From: Mycosarcoma maydis
Lineage: Eukaryota; Basidiomycota; Ustilaginomycetes; Ustilaginales
NCBI RefSeq assembly: GCF_000328475.2
Contig: NC_026488.1
Span: 620,001-684,000, forward strand
DNA: 64,000 bases
Reading direction: 5' to 3'
The position numbers and the translations under genes are program-made. The notes under the pieces are model-generated. The model was not told the origin of the DNA. It ran no database searches and saw nothing but the letters and a program-made list of their open reading frames with translations. This document shows positions 22,579-36,927 of the stretch, in pieces. How positions within the stretch are numbered: position 1 is the first letter of the stretch; each line of letters opens with the position of its first letter.

Positions 22579-24879
22579 ATGTCACCAATCGCCGCATCAC
22601 ATTCCGAGTCTGCGCTCGTGGCGCCGTCTTCGGCCTCGGACGACGCTGCTGCTTCGACCGGTGCGATAGAACCCCCCGATAGTCTCCACACTGTGTCTGC
22701 AGCCCTACGCAGCCTTTCTATCTCTGCTCCTCCGTCTTCAGCCACAGACCTGTGCGATGCTTCCAAACACAATCTTGGCTTGTCATATCCACCACCGGCG
22801 CCCGCGACTCAGCTCGCGGAACGTCACGTCCAGTCTGTTGCACCTGCGCCAACAGCTGCCGCCTCTACTCACTCTACCAGCCCCGCTAGTCGCTACGGCC
22901 GTCACTTTGCCATGTCCAACTCCAGCTCTGTCGACTCGCAACTCAACTACGACTCGTATCTTGTCGTGCCAGCGAGTCCGAGCATGAGCGAAGGCCTTAC
23001 CGACAGCCCTGGTAGTGTCTCGAGCATGAGCAGTTTTCGACGCGGCGATCTCGCCGATATCGAGGACCTCGACCTTGAACCCGAGCTCGAGACGGTCAGC
23101 GAATGCGATGAAGAGTCTAGCAGTCTCTGCTCGTTGGATATCGGCATAGACCTGGACTCTGATTCGGAGCGCGCCAGCTCTCACGGAGGCGATCACGACC
23201 ATCTGCCTCTCAGCCTATCGTCGTCTCATCCCCCCCGCAATGCAGCGCAACGATCTGGATCTCAGCCGACAGCGGCGTCCGATTATGCCCGTCGAAAGCG
23301 GAGCGAGTGGCTGCTAAACAACTATGCCAACAAGATCGCCGCTCGCCGTCCGCGTCGAGTCAAAAAGGGCCGCATCTCCGAGATTGTTGAAGAGGGAGGC
23401 GAGGCCATCAACACCACCGTCATGCCCAAGGCACCCTTTGCCTCGGGCGCTTCCGATTGGTCGTGCGACGTATCAGGTCCGCCCATCGCTCCTCCCCGCA
23501 GCGTTAGCCCCTCCGACTCGGTCCCTGCAATCCCTTCGCCACTGTGCTCCTGCGTCAGCGTCGACGGCGCTCCCAGCGCTGGCACAAGTGGCCTTGAGGA
23601 GAGCGTCGAGACCATTCAGGGAGATTCACAAGCAGTCGTGGCACCAATATCTGATAAAGATCTTTCCGCCCTAGAGCACGAACAGCAAGATACGAATGCT
23701 AAGCCAGCAGAGCAATCTGACTACGATGATCTCGAACCACCTTCCAAGCCCGAAACCGAAACATCGCCGCCGCGTCTCTCTCGGTCTTCGAGTCGTCGCA
23801 ACTCATCGCCGGTCAAGCTACGCCCGTGCTTCCGACGACAGTCTTCGCATCAGTCTGCCGCTTCGACGCGAGAGTCATCGTGCGAGCGTGATCCACCACG
23901 TGGTCGATCGGTTCGATTTAGCAGCAGGCCACCGCAGGAGATGCGAACACACAGCCCGGTCGAATACGATCGCAAAAGCTGTCCCGTTAACAATCGACTT
24001 AGCCCCGCCGATGTTGAAGAGCTCAGAACCATGAAGATGGAGATGGGTCTGTTGGAAGCAAGATGGGCCGCCGTGGCAGCATGCAAGCCTAGGAAGGTCC
24101 AAGGCACCGAGGGCACCACCAAGCCCGAGAATCACAATGCCTACAATGCTGGTGTAGCCGCCATGTCAGCTTCGCGAGAGCGTCGTCCAGCATGTGGAGC
24201 AGAGTCTGATTCGACGCTGGGACCCGGCTCGATGAGCAGCCCTGCTGCACGTTTGCGCCAGCAGAAGGAACGTGAGCGTCAGCAGGAACGTCAACGCAAC
24301 CTGCCTCACTACATGCGCAATCGAGCCAGTGTAGCCCAGCCTCAAACCGAGCCACTCTCGTCCGAAGCCCTTTCAATACGCAGCAAGTTTGGACATGCAC
24401 CACCACCGCCGCTCCCAGGATTACCTGCGGCCCGTGCTCCATCCGTGTCACCAAGCCGCTCAACCTCGGTTCCACCTCGCCACCGCTCTGCAGTCGAAGA
24501 GGTCGCTACGCCTCGCCGGCTCAGTTGCCAATCAATATCCACGTCCGGCACGCACGTTCTCCGGCCAGCAGACATCCCAGTATTGACGCAGACCAGTCCG
24601 TCGCCGCCCTCCTCTCCTCGATCGAGCTTCACCAAGGATTCGCTAAGCTCGATTGGACTTCCGGAACGGGGTAGATCAGGATCCTGTGCAGCACCTCCGA
24701 TGCCTTCGCCGTGGTCGAGCGGTCCGAGTTCAACTACCTCATCAATCTACTCGAGCACCTACTTCCCCAGCGCATCGGCCTCACCCGCGCCGTGTGTCAG
24801 CTATGCTGGAAGCAATGGCTACGATAGCCCCGCTTCGGAATTCTACGAGAGTGGCAGCGAGTATGACATGGTCTGCTAA
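22579..24879 (+). CDS. Serine/proline-rich protein of unknown function
   Basis: One exon of 766 residues from ATG 22579 (MSPIAASH) to TAA; the frame is open five codons earlier only from TTG. I do not recognise a domain. The protein is dominated by Ser, Pro, Ala and acidic residues. Two stretches look more constrained: a basic segment at about 234-270 (RRKRSEWLLNN, ARRPRRVKKGRISEIVEE) and a helix-like Arg/Gln/Glu segment at about 555-580 (RQQERQRNLPHYMRNRAS). Many S-P, S-R and R-x-x-S sites suggest a phosphorylated, disordered scaffold or regulator; that is inference. A Pro-rich LPGLP segment follows near 600. Third-position GC preference and the long clean frame support a real gene. A C/T-rich leader precedes it. 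Confidence 0.72.
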   Translation: MSPIAASHSESALVAPSSASDDAAASTGAIEPPDSLHTVSAALRSLSISAPPSSATDLCDASKHNLGLSYPPPAPATQLAERHVQSVAPAPTAAASTHSTSPASRYGRHFAMSNSSSVDSQLNYDSYLVVPASPSMSEGLTDSPGSVSSMSSFRRGDLADIEDLDLEPELETVSECDEESSSLCSLDIGIDLDSDSERASSHGGDHDHLPLSLSSSHPPRNAAQRSGSQPTAASDYARRKRSEWLLNNYANKIAARRPRRVKKGRISEIVEEGGEAINTTVMPKAPFASGASDWSCDVSGPPIAPPRSVSPSDSVPAIPSPLCSCVSVDGAPSAGTSGLEESVETIQGDSQAVVAPISDKDLSALEHEQQDTNAKPAEQSDYDDLEPPSKPETETSPPRLSRSSSRRNSSPVKLRPCFRRQSSHQSAASTRESSCERDPPRGRSVRFSSRPPQEMRTHSPVEYDRKSCPVNNRLSPADVEELRTMKMEMGLLEARWAAVAACKPRKVQGTEGTTKPENHNAYNAGVAAMSASRERRPACGAESDSTLGPGSMSSPAARLRQQKERERQQERQRNLPHYMRNRASVAQPQTEPLSSEALSIRSKFGHAPPPPLPGLPAARAPSVSPSRSTSVPPRHRSAVEEVATPRRLSCQSISTSGTHVLRPADIPVLTQTSPSPPSSPRSSFTKDSLSSIGLPERGRSGSCAAPPMPSPWSSGPSSTTSSIYSSTYFPSASASPAPCVSYAGSNGYDSPASEFYESGSEYDMVC

Positions 24880-27884
<3,005 letters not shown>

Positions 27885-29297
27885 TCGCTGCGCATATTCG
27901 GTCGCAGTAGCATGTGGGATGACGGGTTCCATTCCAGTGCTTCTCCTCTGCTCTGCATTTTCCGGGTCTCGTTTCTGTTTTGGCCGTTTGATTCTTTTTG
28001 GCCCTCCTCAACGCACGAACATCGTGAACATTTTCACAAAAGCATAGCGGACAATTTCTCTCGTCTCAAAATTTTTCATTTCGATACTCGCTGCCACCTT
28101 GCGGCAACGTACTCAGACTTAATCTGAGTCTGCTTGCCGCCGCAGATGGCGTCGACCTTTTTTCAACATAGGCATTTGCATGGTCTCTGTAAGCTAGTAG
28201 CGCATCGAGGCGCTGCTCAGCTTGGTCTTTTTCAACTGGTCATCAACATCGTTTTTCTGCTGACCACGACTCGACTCTTACGAGTGGTTCTCATTTGGTT
28301 TCGTTAATCTGCATCCACCTTTGCATCACTTAGAGAGTCACGCACATATTCAAGATACCATGCAAGCAATCGTTTCCCCGCAAGTAGTACGGCCCCATTT
28401 TGCAGACACTTTCGCATCGCATCGCCTCGGATCGATGCGCATCCACTTTGGCCATCGTTTTGGTACTCGCCAATCATGGCTCTCTTCTTTGGTCTGCACG
28501 GACAGGTCTGTCCTACGATCGACTCGAGTTGATGTTTCCGACGCTCACACATAAGCATCGTGACCCGTCTTCGACTCTGATCCACCCGATACCCCTTTTC
28601 TTCCTCTCTTCGTCACGTCTTCAATTGTCTGCTAAAATTTCATCATCGTCTTGACGTTCTCCGTTGATACGACGACATTCATCCTCACGTTCGGCATCGT
28701 GTGTACTTGTAGCGGTCATTTATTCTTCACATTTCGGGGCACACGGCCGCGATCGCCTGCGATCCTCGGCAGTCACCGCCTCTTTTTCCTGTAGATATGT
28801 TTGCTAAATGCATTTCCACTGTCCATGTCAAGATCGCTATCGTGGCCGAGCAACGTCTGTGCTGATGAACGAGATGGAGTCGTTGTCAAGTGTGGGCATT
28901 CGTGATTCTTTGACTGGGATCAGAGTCTGCAATCACGAATGTGAAGCACAGTGGCCTAACACGCTTCAAATTTGGCTTTTATTCGTGATTTTAATCACGA
29001 GTTTTTTTGTTTTGATCAAAAACTGCCTCAACTCACGACTCGTGACTGATCCACGATCTGCCGTTGCGTGGGCTTGAGTGTGTCCGCAATTTTGTTTGTT
29101 TGAGACACACATGCACGATTCGTGAATACTCACGTGACTAACTTTAGTTGAGTTTAGACCAATCGTGCATCTTGCGGCTAAGTTAGGTAGTATTTCGACA
29201 CGAAACAGGTCTGCTATTGACCACCTTGGTGATTGTCGTCAACAAGTGATCAGAACCTCGGAAGTCGTCTTGATCTCATCATCACGGAAATCGCAAC
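27885..29297. other. Spacer between DED1 and the glutathione S-transferase gene
   Basis: No gene is seen. The first few hundred bases are T-rich and probably form the Ded1 3' UTR. ATTCGTGATT-type words recur at 28897-28905, 28932-28940, 28980-29050 and 29120. Confidence 0.45.
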
Positions 29298-29996
29298 ATG
29301 GGTATCATTCTACACTACCTTCAAGACTCTCGAAGTCAGCGAGTGCTCTGGCTGCTCGAGGAGATGGGCATCGACTACGAGATCAAACACTACTCTCGAA
29401 CTGCCCAAGGACTTGCGCCTCCTGAACTTCTCGAGGTACATCCAACCGGAAAGTCGCCGCTCATCACCGATACCACGGATGGCAAGAACAAAGTTGTCGC
29501 CGAGTCCGGCGCCATTGTCGACTACCTCATCCGTCACTATGCACAGGGAAGATTCGTTCCTGCGGACCCCGAGCGCGTCGATGACGATGTGTTCTGGAGC
29601 CATTTCGCCGAAGGATCACTTATGCCGTTGTTGGTAATGAAACTTGTGTTCAGCATGATCCCGTCCAAGATGCCCTTCTTTGTACGCCCCATCGGAAACG
29701 CTATTGTCAACAACGTCAACACCGCGTTCTTGAACCCGGACCTGAAGCGCAAGACTGACTTTATCGCAGACGAGCTCGTCAAGAAATGCGACGCAGGCAA
29801 CGCCTGGTTTGCAGGCGGCGATAGCCATGGCAATCCCACCGCGGCTGATTTCCAGATGGCATTCCCACTCGAGGCTGCCTTATCTGGCCGCATCTCGAAC
29901 CTTCCAGCGCCGATCAAGACTTATGTCGAAAAGGTCCATGCTCGTCCAGCGTTCAAGCGAGGTCTCGAGAAGGGTGGCCCTTACAAATACGCTTGA
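29298..29996 (+). CDS. Glutathione S-transferase (Gtt1-like)
   Basis: One exon of 232 residues from ATG 29298 to TGA. The N-terminal thioredoxin fold (about 3-85) shows the GST order: a first strand, S-R-S-Q-R-V-L-W-L-L-E-E, then HPTGKSPLITD with the cis-proline, and AESGAIVDYLI, the glutathione gamma-glutamyl contact (E-S). The C-terminal all-helical domain follows, with GNPTAADFQMAFPLE, the N-capping box of the GST core. The shape matches fungal Gtt1-type enzymes, which conjugate glutathione to electrophiles and reduce peroxides. The catalytic residue near the N-terminus is probably Ser13 or Ser15 (D-S-R-S); which of these is uncertain. No targeting signal is seen. Confidence 0.9.
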   Translation: MGIILHYLQDSRSQRVLWLLEEMGIDYEIKHYSRTAQGLAPPELLEVHPTGKSPLITDTTDGKNKVVAESGAIVDYLIRHYAQGRFVPADPERVDDDVFWSHFAEGSLMPLLVMKLVFSMIPSKMPFFVRPIGNAIVNNVNTAFLNPDLKRKTDFIADELVKKCDAGNAWFAGGDSHGNPTAADFQMAFPLEAALSGRISNLPAPIKTYVEKVHARPAFKRGLEKGGPYKYA

Positions 29997-30958
29997 GATA
30001 CCCACACAATCCGCCTCTTGACTTTTGCATACTAGTGTTCTTGCCTCTGTTAGTGTCCACCACGGTACGGTCTGGCTGGATGACCATGTTTTGTCACTCA
30101 CGTATCAGCTTGAAGAGTCGACAATCGTCTATGCTTTAGGCTCGCACTTGTCATGCTGGACCTGTCGTCTTTTTGTCGCTTCAGCCGAGCTTCTGGAATG
30201 CCAATGCCACACTCGATTGCGCCCTGATGGGATCGCACCGCGAACGAGCTGCATCGCCACATACGCTGTACGACTCAGAAGTCGAACCGGCTCAGCAAGC
30301 ACCGCGGCTGGACAAGCTACTGGCAATGAGCTCAATTGTCAATGATCGAGCTCGAGGTGACTGTGCCTTGCTCACGCAACTTCTGCCTTTAGCCTGTTGG
30401 GTGTCAGGTCAGCCCAGCACGTCACGAGAGCCAGCGACGGTTGAGTGATCTGCCTGAATACAGTCTCTATCCCAAGCCAAACTCGGCCGGATCCGCACGT
30501 CTTTGGCATCACTCGTGATTCTGGTTCCAGGACGGTCATAAGTCGGCACGCAGAGCAGATAGACAGACAACGCGCTGTCTGCGTGCGCAAATTCACATCC
30601 AAGCCAGAGAGTCTGCACTTAGGGTTACGCATTCACGACTACGTTAAGACAATCGGACGACACACTCGTTCGCTATGTGCAGGCGCAAAACCGAGCAAAG
30701 TCTAGCATGACTTACACCTGTGACTCATGATCTGGATTCACGATTGATTTCGGAAGTTTAGACCCTCCTGATGAACATGCACTCGAAAATATCGTGTATC
30801 TTTTGTCTTTAGTTCATATCGCGGCCCAAGTGAGGGCATGATGCGAATGAGCTTCGCCAGCCACCCTCCGTTTTCTCTCCTAGGCTGCTTTACAATGCAG
30901 TCGTGCTCTCATGATTTGGACATGCCGTGCCTGCACGGGATGTGAGCATTGTTTAGGG
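29997..30958. other. Spacer downstream of the GST gene
   Basis: No gene is recognised. Two isolated TTAGGGTTA-like words (near 30619 and 30955) occur but are not arrays. Confidence 0.4.
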
Positions 30959-31960
30959 TTAGCGTATCGACGGGCTCAGCGCGCGTTTCGCGCAGTTCCA
31001 GTTAGCGTGGTCCACACCCAGCTGATGTTGAAACCGCGAGCTCACAAGGTCTCGCGCTGAGGGCTGGTTTTGCCGACGGGAGGAGCTGATCGTAGGGATC
31101 ACGGTCCGCTTGAGCACAATGTCTAGCGCAGAACCTGCAAGCTCCGGCTGAGCAGCGGTATCGGCGCTAGACAGCTGCACGCGAAAGTGGCCTCGCATGC
31201 CACAACGGTATTTTCCAGTACTGGAGGAGCTGTGTCTGGATACAGACGAGAGACTTGGTGTTAGGCGTCGAACCAAGAAAGCGTTTAAGAGATCCGACGC
31301 CCGATTGCTCGGTACCCAATGTGAGTGCGGCAACTTCTGCACCTGTGGCACGAATGTCTGGCATTTTGTTCTCTCTGAGCGAAGACGGCCTTGCTGGGCG
31401 CGGCTGGCGGTGAGGCGTGGGATTGGTGTGCCAAAGTCTTTCAAAGGCGGCAAGGTCGTCTAAAGCCAGCCTAATAGACAGTAAGGACCGGTGACGCACA
31501 AGGTTGATTGGACTAGGTCGTCCGCCGAGAGCGAGTGTGAGCATTGTAGGCAATCGCTTGAAGAAAGTCTTGGTGATTTTGTCCTGATCGACGTCAGAGG
31601 GCAAAACGCGGCCTGCCAGGTGAGAGACATCCCTGGCAAAGCGCTGAGTTAGGAAAAAGGCCGTTGCCACCATTACTAAGCTTCGAAGAGGTCCTCCTTG
31701 CGCAGCCGAAGGGCGAGCAGGTCGGCAAAGGAATCGCAGACTTTCAGTACGTCGAAGTTAATCGACCAGCCCTGCTGACCAGTGCCGCCAAGGCTCGAGC
31801 AAGTAGTAGCATCTTTGACTGAGCTACTATTTCAACAACGTTCCACTGCTTTCAAGAGCATGTCAAAGTCAGAATAGACACCACGCCGGCGGCAGAATCG
31901 GCGGAGTCTGCAGCTAAACGATGTGCAAGTGTTATCATATCCGGCGCAGATCTCAGAGCA
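30959..31960 (-). pseudogene. Decayed protein-coding remnants, family unknown
   Basis: On the minus strand several pieces read like real protein but do not form one gene. The first, at about 31960-31678, reads GVYSDFDMLLKAVERC, then a stop, then LGGTGQQGWSINFD and DSFADLLALRLRKEDLFEA followed by TAG. A second frame starts at ATG 31673 (MVATAFFLTQRFARDVSH) and runs to 31167. A third, shifted by one base, continues to 30959 with HFRVQLSSADTAAQP. The frame changes lack clear splice sites, which suggests decay rather than introns. I recognise no family. It could instead be a multi-exon gene I failed to assemble. Confidence 0.3.
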
Positions 31961-32682
31961 GGGCTCGGCAATCACCTAACTATGTCATACTGCCTGGCGG
32001 AGGGTTCATGTATGCTTTCTTTGTGTCTCGAGCTCAGGTACTACAATAAGATCATTTTTGTCAGCAAGGAGGCCGACGCCATCGCTGATCCTTGTGGCCG
32101 TGTGCGTCATACTGTCTTTCTTGGTGCGCGAGTTGCTGTCATGCTGCTCTGACAGATGAGTCCGTGGGCTTTTCTGGCCCTGATGAATAGGATGGTGCAC
32201 ACGATCAAGGGTGGACAGTCTAGACGGATCCTGACGAACGTGGCCGCCCGTAGGCATGGGAGTTGCCGTGTTACTACACTGTTTCACCGACCACGCAGCT
32301 AGGTCACGAGAAGAACGGTCGAGTGCTGGTAGCAATAAGATGCGAAACCGGATTAGCAAGCTAAAACAGATGCAAGAGGCACGGCCGAAAGCACACTACA
32401 TTAGACGCCAAGCGCCACATTCATCCACACTGCCAAGGCATGGAACAACCAAGATCAAATTCAAGGGCAATATTGTGGTCTTGCTTGGGCAGGAGGAGTG
32501 ATGCCTTGGGCATATTACGGCACATGTCTCTTTCGGCCTGCTTCCTTGGCTTGCCATAAATGCGCATTGGTGCGGTGCTTGTAGCATGTTCACCTTGCTC
32601 ATTGCCAGCTGCGCGCTTCTTGCTGGGTATATGTGCGTGTGTAGTCAGCTTATACTAGATCTCACCGCGGCGTCGGCTCTTA
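31961..32682. other. Spacer between the decayed remnants and the Zn2Cys6 factor
   Basis: No supported gene. One 117-codon minus-strand frame (32006-32359) shows no family resemblance. The part just below 33147 contains the former C-terminal coding region of the transcription factor (see the 32683-33214 entry). Confidence 0.35.
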
Positions 32683-33213
32683 TCAAGAAAGGATCTTGTC
32701 GATCAAGTCCTGCCAGTAGGCTGGATCGAAATTCGGATTGTGAAGGCCGGCCGTAGTAGCGGTGATCGCCGCAGAGGCGTCGCTGAGGCTGCCAAATGCC
32801 ATCGAGACTCCGCTCGTGGCTAGCGGAGCAAATGTGGAAGGTGGATGTGCTGCTGTCTTGCACGTTTGGCTGATCCCGGGCCCAGCAGAAACCTCGTCCA
32901 AGGGCTCGGCAAATAAATCGACCATTTCATGGGCCCAACCTTGTGCTTTACCAGGTTCGTATGTTCTGTAGGTTGTCGCATTTCGATCAGTGCCATCTGT
33001 GCAGCTAGATCTCGCATCTGTTGCTGAGGAATGACTACCCAAGATTGGTGCGCTCCGGTCATAGCTCGAGAGATTCTGGCGAGAGTCGCTGGATAGGCCT
33101 CGTTGAAGCGAGAATGGCGTCGGACCCGCGCCAAGCATCTGTGGATCTACCCGTGGTTGTGTCTCGTCTGCTTGTGCAGCAGCATAAGCAGAATCTGCTG
33201 CATAGACCCCCCT
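32683..33213 (-). pseudogene. Former C-terminus of the Zn2Cys6 factor, now out of frame
   Basis: Read in the frame that copy B of the duplication would have given, the gene continues past 33147 without a stop: SDSSPRGVYAADSAYAAAQ, then MLGAGPTPFSLQRG, ending DLIDKILS at 32683. The last residues (PAYWQDLIDKIL) form an amphipathic acidic/hydrophobic tail such as activation domains of this class often carry; that function is inference. The one-base deletion in copy A removes this tail from the predicted product. A sequencing or assembly error inside the repeat would have the same appearance. Confidence 0.65.
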
Positions 33214-35596
33214 CGGCGATGAATCTGAAGCGTATCCAGCGATGAGGTCAAAGCTGGCGCCAGCAAATTTGAATCGTATTGGGGTCGTCGGGCCTGCTGA
33301 GGAGCTGCAGGGTCGTCACTAGTGGCGCGCATGGCTGTAGTCGAAGCTTGATCATTCGGCGATGAATCTGAAGCCGTATCCAGCGGTGAGGTCAAAGCTG
33401 GCGCCAGCAAATTTGAATCGTATTGGGGTCGTCGGGCCTGCGGAGGAGCTGCAGGGTCGCCACTAGTGGCACGCATGGCTGTAGTCGAAGCTTGATCATT
33501 CTGACGAGCAAAAGGGGGAACGGCGTTGTCGGATAGCTGCTCCTCAAGTCGAGAGAGGAACAAGGCGAGGACCTTGGCTTCCTTTCCACACATTTCATCG
33601 TCAGCGATAAAGCCTCTCTCGTGATATTCGTGAAGATAGTATTCTAGATGAGACTTGAGCCTGGCCGCGTTGGATGCTCGGGGGTTCATGAGTAGGCCAA
33701 GTCCACAGATGAGCAGACCCTCGAACCAACTGTGCGTTCCGACTTGCACTCGCCAAACAAGCCTCGAGGCGGGGCATTGGATAGAGGTCCGCAGATCTCG
33801 AACACTGTCGCGCAGGATCTCTGCTTGGTGCAAAGCAGCTTCGAGACAGCGTTTGCGGCATTCTGCAAGTCTGGCACCACTCGCTGCGTCATTGGTTCGA
33901 ATCATATAAGGTCGATGGAGTGCTATGCGAAGACCATCGATGTTGGAATTGATGAGATATCGATGTGTCAGCAAAAAGGAATGCACCGTGTCGAGCGACT
34001 TATCGCATCGGATTCCATCTTTAACCAGTTTCGCCTTGAAGTACCAAGGCAGAGCATTCTGGTACTCGACGATTTTTGAATCAAGCGCAAGAACACTTTC
34101 GATGCTTACAGGGCCATCAAGGCGCTGAGAGAGGACAGCGACTTGACCTTCCAATCTAGCCAAACCGTAGCGATAGAAGGTGAGGGTATACGTTGTTGGG
34201 GAGGGACTGGTTAGGCTAGTTTGTGCAAGTGGAAGACTCTCGAGCGGTAGATGCCAAGTGGCTTGATCGTCCAATTCCTGCGTGTCACAGAATAGCTCGT
34301 CAATCAAAGCTGGACGTCCTGTAGCGGCAGCCATGGAACGATCGATGCAGAAGATTGCGGCCCATGACCTTCGGCGAATTTCGACCTCCTCTTCCGAAAG
34401 TCCGAGCTTGGTTCCGTCTCGATGAAGGCCGATGCAAAATGCGGCTCGAATCGCTGAGGCGCCTGAAGCGAATGCTTCGCCATAGTGACGATCCACGGTG
34501 AGGAAATGACAGGAGAGGACCCATGCAAAAATGAGATCGAGATCCTCGCGACCCATAAAGGAGCTCATGAGCAATGCTCTTCGTGCAGCATAGTGGTACC
34601 TTCGGGCGATCTGTGACCTCTGTGCTTGCTGATCAGGAAAGAGAACGTGGTGAACCGAGAGGGCTGCGATTGCACACACGCCGCACAAGACGGCAAAGAT
34701 GTTGATGTTTTGGATCGTGATGGTGGGCTCGGACTGGAGAAAGTCGTCAAGAGACTTTCGCGTGCGCCTGTGTGGGAAGGGTTGATGCATCCAATTGATG
34801 TTGTCAAAGTAATGTTGGAGAAGAATGATGCAGTGATCTCGGCTGATGAGAGCATGAAGCAGCTCATACGAAGGAGGCAAGGAGGCGAGGGTCTTCCATG
34901 CTTGATCATTGCATCATCGAAATCGGACGTTGGTCGCGTTGTACGGATCGGAAGGTGGACGGCCTGGATCCGAGGTGGACTGCCTGGTAGACCGCCAAGA
35001 AGAGAGGTGATGTGACTCGTTGGACCGCCATTGTAGAGACCGGTCTCGGGACTGAGTCTGCCTTGGGGTTCGAGTTGATCGACAGTAGTTCCATTGGCTG
35101 CCAAGGTTGAAGCGGTTGCACTAGTCGATTGCGTTGGATTGTTGCGTGGTAGGGCAAGCTGAGATGTAGGCCAAGCGAGTCGATCCCTAGGAGCCGTGGT
35201 CGAGTGCAGGGCGTTCGAGGACGCATGCAATGACGCTGATTCGACGCGATGCAAGATTCTGGGAAGATAGTCTTCGAGAAGTCGTTCCAACCTGGACAGC
35301 CTGGACACTGATTCCGTGTTTGAGTCGGGATTGCTGTTGGAGGGTATGTAGTCCTTACATTTGTGTGCAATGTTGCGCGTCAGACAATGCTGACATGGCC
35401 TCTGTCGATTGCACTTTTGCTTGCGACGGTAGCACTCTGAGCAGGCATAGTGGATGCGATTGTACTTGGCATTCCCATTGGGGAACGCTAGAGGTTCCAC
35501 TGAGCTAGAGGATGCTTGCTGCTGCTGCTGCTGCTGCTTGGATGGGACATCAGATTCGGACGCTGGTGTGAGTAGCTTTCTCTTTCTTGGACTCAT
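33147..35596 (-). CDS. Zn2Cys6 fungal transcription factor with C-terminal truncation
   Basis: Start ATG 35596 lies in GCCACCATG; the TTG further up is not used. Exon 1 is 34945-35596 and holds a poly-Gln run and a binuclear cluster, CSECYRRKQKC then CQHCLTRNIAHKC, in C-x2-C-x6-C-x5-C-x2-C-x8-C spacing. A 44-nt intron (34944-34901, GTAC donor, ATCAAG acceptor) joins phase 1 to exon 2 (34900-33147). Exon 2 has the fungal_trans middle-homology region, including ASAIRAAFCIGLHRDG. The intron is unusually short, so a 1-nt frameshift there is the alternative. The predicted product is 801 residues. Near the end a 48-residue block is duplicated and the second copy has a 1-base deletion at about 33230, giving an early stop at 33147. 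The targets are unknown. Confidence 0.8.
33214..33500 (-). repeat. 143/144-bp tandem duplication inside the Zn2Cys6 factor gene
   Basis: Copy B, 33357-33500 (144 bp, in frame), and copy A, 33214-33356 (143 bp), are nearly identical, differing at a handful of bases. Copy A reads GAAGCGTATC where copy B reads GAAGCCGTATC; the missing base shifts the frame of everything downstream in the gene. The encoded block includes NDQASTTAMRATS and RRPQYDSNLLAPALTS. Confidence 0.93.
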
Positions 35597-35950
35597 GGTG
35601 GCATGGCTCAAGGTTAGGAAAGGCTTGCTCAAGAAGCCTCCTTGCTATGTCTAACCAAAGAGACTGGCCAGGGCAAGGGGGTGGACACGAGAGTTGAGGA
35701 TGGATAGAACTCAGAAGGCAAGGAGGCGTGATTGACAACAAGCGAGTGTAACAAATAAAGCAGCCTGCATCGGCGTTTTTAGCAGCTGCAAGCTCGGAGC
35801 CTTACCCTTGCGAGATGGACAGCACTGGCACTAAATAAGCAGTAACTAGCACCACTCACCACTCGTGACTCACGATTTGCATCTGAGTCGATGCAGCGAC
35901 TGAGACAAAACACGTGAGTCGCCTTCACGATTGCAATCCGAGTCACGAAA

Positions 35951-35985
35951 TCGTCCATCGTCCATCGTCCATCGTCCATCGTCAA
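35951..35985. repeat. 7-bp tandem repeat TCGTCCA
   Basis: Five head-to-tail units within a stretch dense in TGAATCACGAAT-type words. Confidence 0.8.
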
Positions 35986-36830
35986 TGGTCAACCATCCAA
36001 CGTGAATCACGAATGTTGAATCCCAACGTGAAATCGTACTGTTGATCACCAACGTCCAACAGTCACGAGTCACGAATCGTGCATGGAATCACGTTGACGA
36101 TTGTTTGCCGAACATTCGGAACTCGTACATTTAATTCACCACTAGTTACGGAGAACCACGGAATCAGAAGCACAAAGGTGGAGCACAAAGGTGGAAGCAA
36201 ACCAAAAATTCCGGGGAATTCGTGAGTCGCGATTCACACTTTATGAAATTTAATAGCCACTTTAACCACACAGTGAACAGACTCTACTCATCAAGTACGG
36301 TACCAACGAGGGAAACGAACCGAAGCGATGCTGCGACGTCGAGCATTCATGATTCCCAAATGCACCACAATGGTTCACTCGAACCCATGTCGATCGATTG
36401 CGATAATCTCGGACGACTAGATGGGTTCTATGCGTTCTTCGAGTTGATGCTACAAGGCGGCCAGTTTCGGCTGTTTCCGACACTGCTTGTCACTGGCTTT
36501 GCGCCAAAATTGTCGTTTTGCTCGGATCTGTTCGGAGGGGTCAGTAAAAAAATGCCCTTGGAACGTATGACGACGCGAGCACGTCCGACAACGCACGCCT
36601 ACAGAACTGTACAGTATCTAGCTGTTTTGCGCTATACTGTACATCCATGCGCCTAAGGTCACGCAATGGAAGTAGCTATGGATGTATGTTTCCAGTCATG
36701 GTGAAACCTTCCGGAGATTTCGCCGCTGGCTGTGTGACTTGGTTTCCGGCTGCTTGTCATCGCTTCAAAGCGTTTGGATCGACATGTGTTTGCTGAGCCT
36801 TGGAGCTGACGGGCATCACAGACTCACAGA

Positions 36831-36915
36831 CAAGCAATCAAGCAAGCAGGCAAGCAAGCAAGCAAGCAAGAAAGCAAGAAAGCAAGAAAGCACGCAAGCA
36901 AGAAAGCACGCAAGC
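36831..36915. repeat. CAAG/CAAGAAAG microsatellite
   Basis: About 85 bp of CAAGCAAG and AAGCAAGAAAGCA units, ending roughly 100 bp upstream of the secreted-protein start. Confidence 0.85.
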
Positions 36916-36927
36916 TAGCTTTATTGG

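Noticed and set aside
21897..22682. 261-codon frame upstream of the serine-rich gene
   Set aside because: It lies in a C/T-rich stretch, gives Leu/Ser-rich low-complexity sequence and overlaps the next gene in another frame.
30953..30963. TTTAGGGTTAG and a similar word near 30619, telomere-like
   Set aside because: Single units only, 340 bp apart; no array, so no internal telomere tract.
36340..36400. GGTTCACTCGAACC, tRNA-like arm
   Set aside because: No cloverleaf forms; an isolated hairpin only.
36831..36915. CAAG repeat considered as a CRISPR-like or coding repeat
   Set aside because: It is a plain microsatellite with no spacers, in a eukaryotic spacer region.
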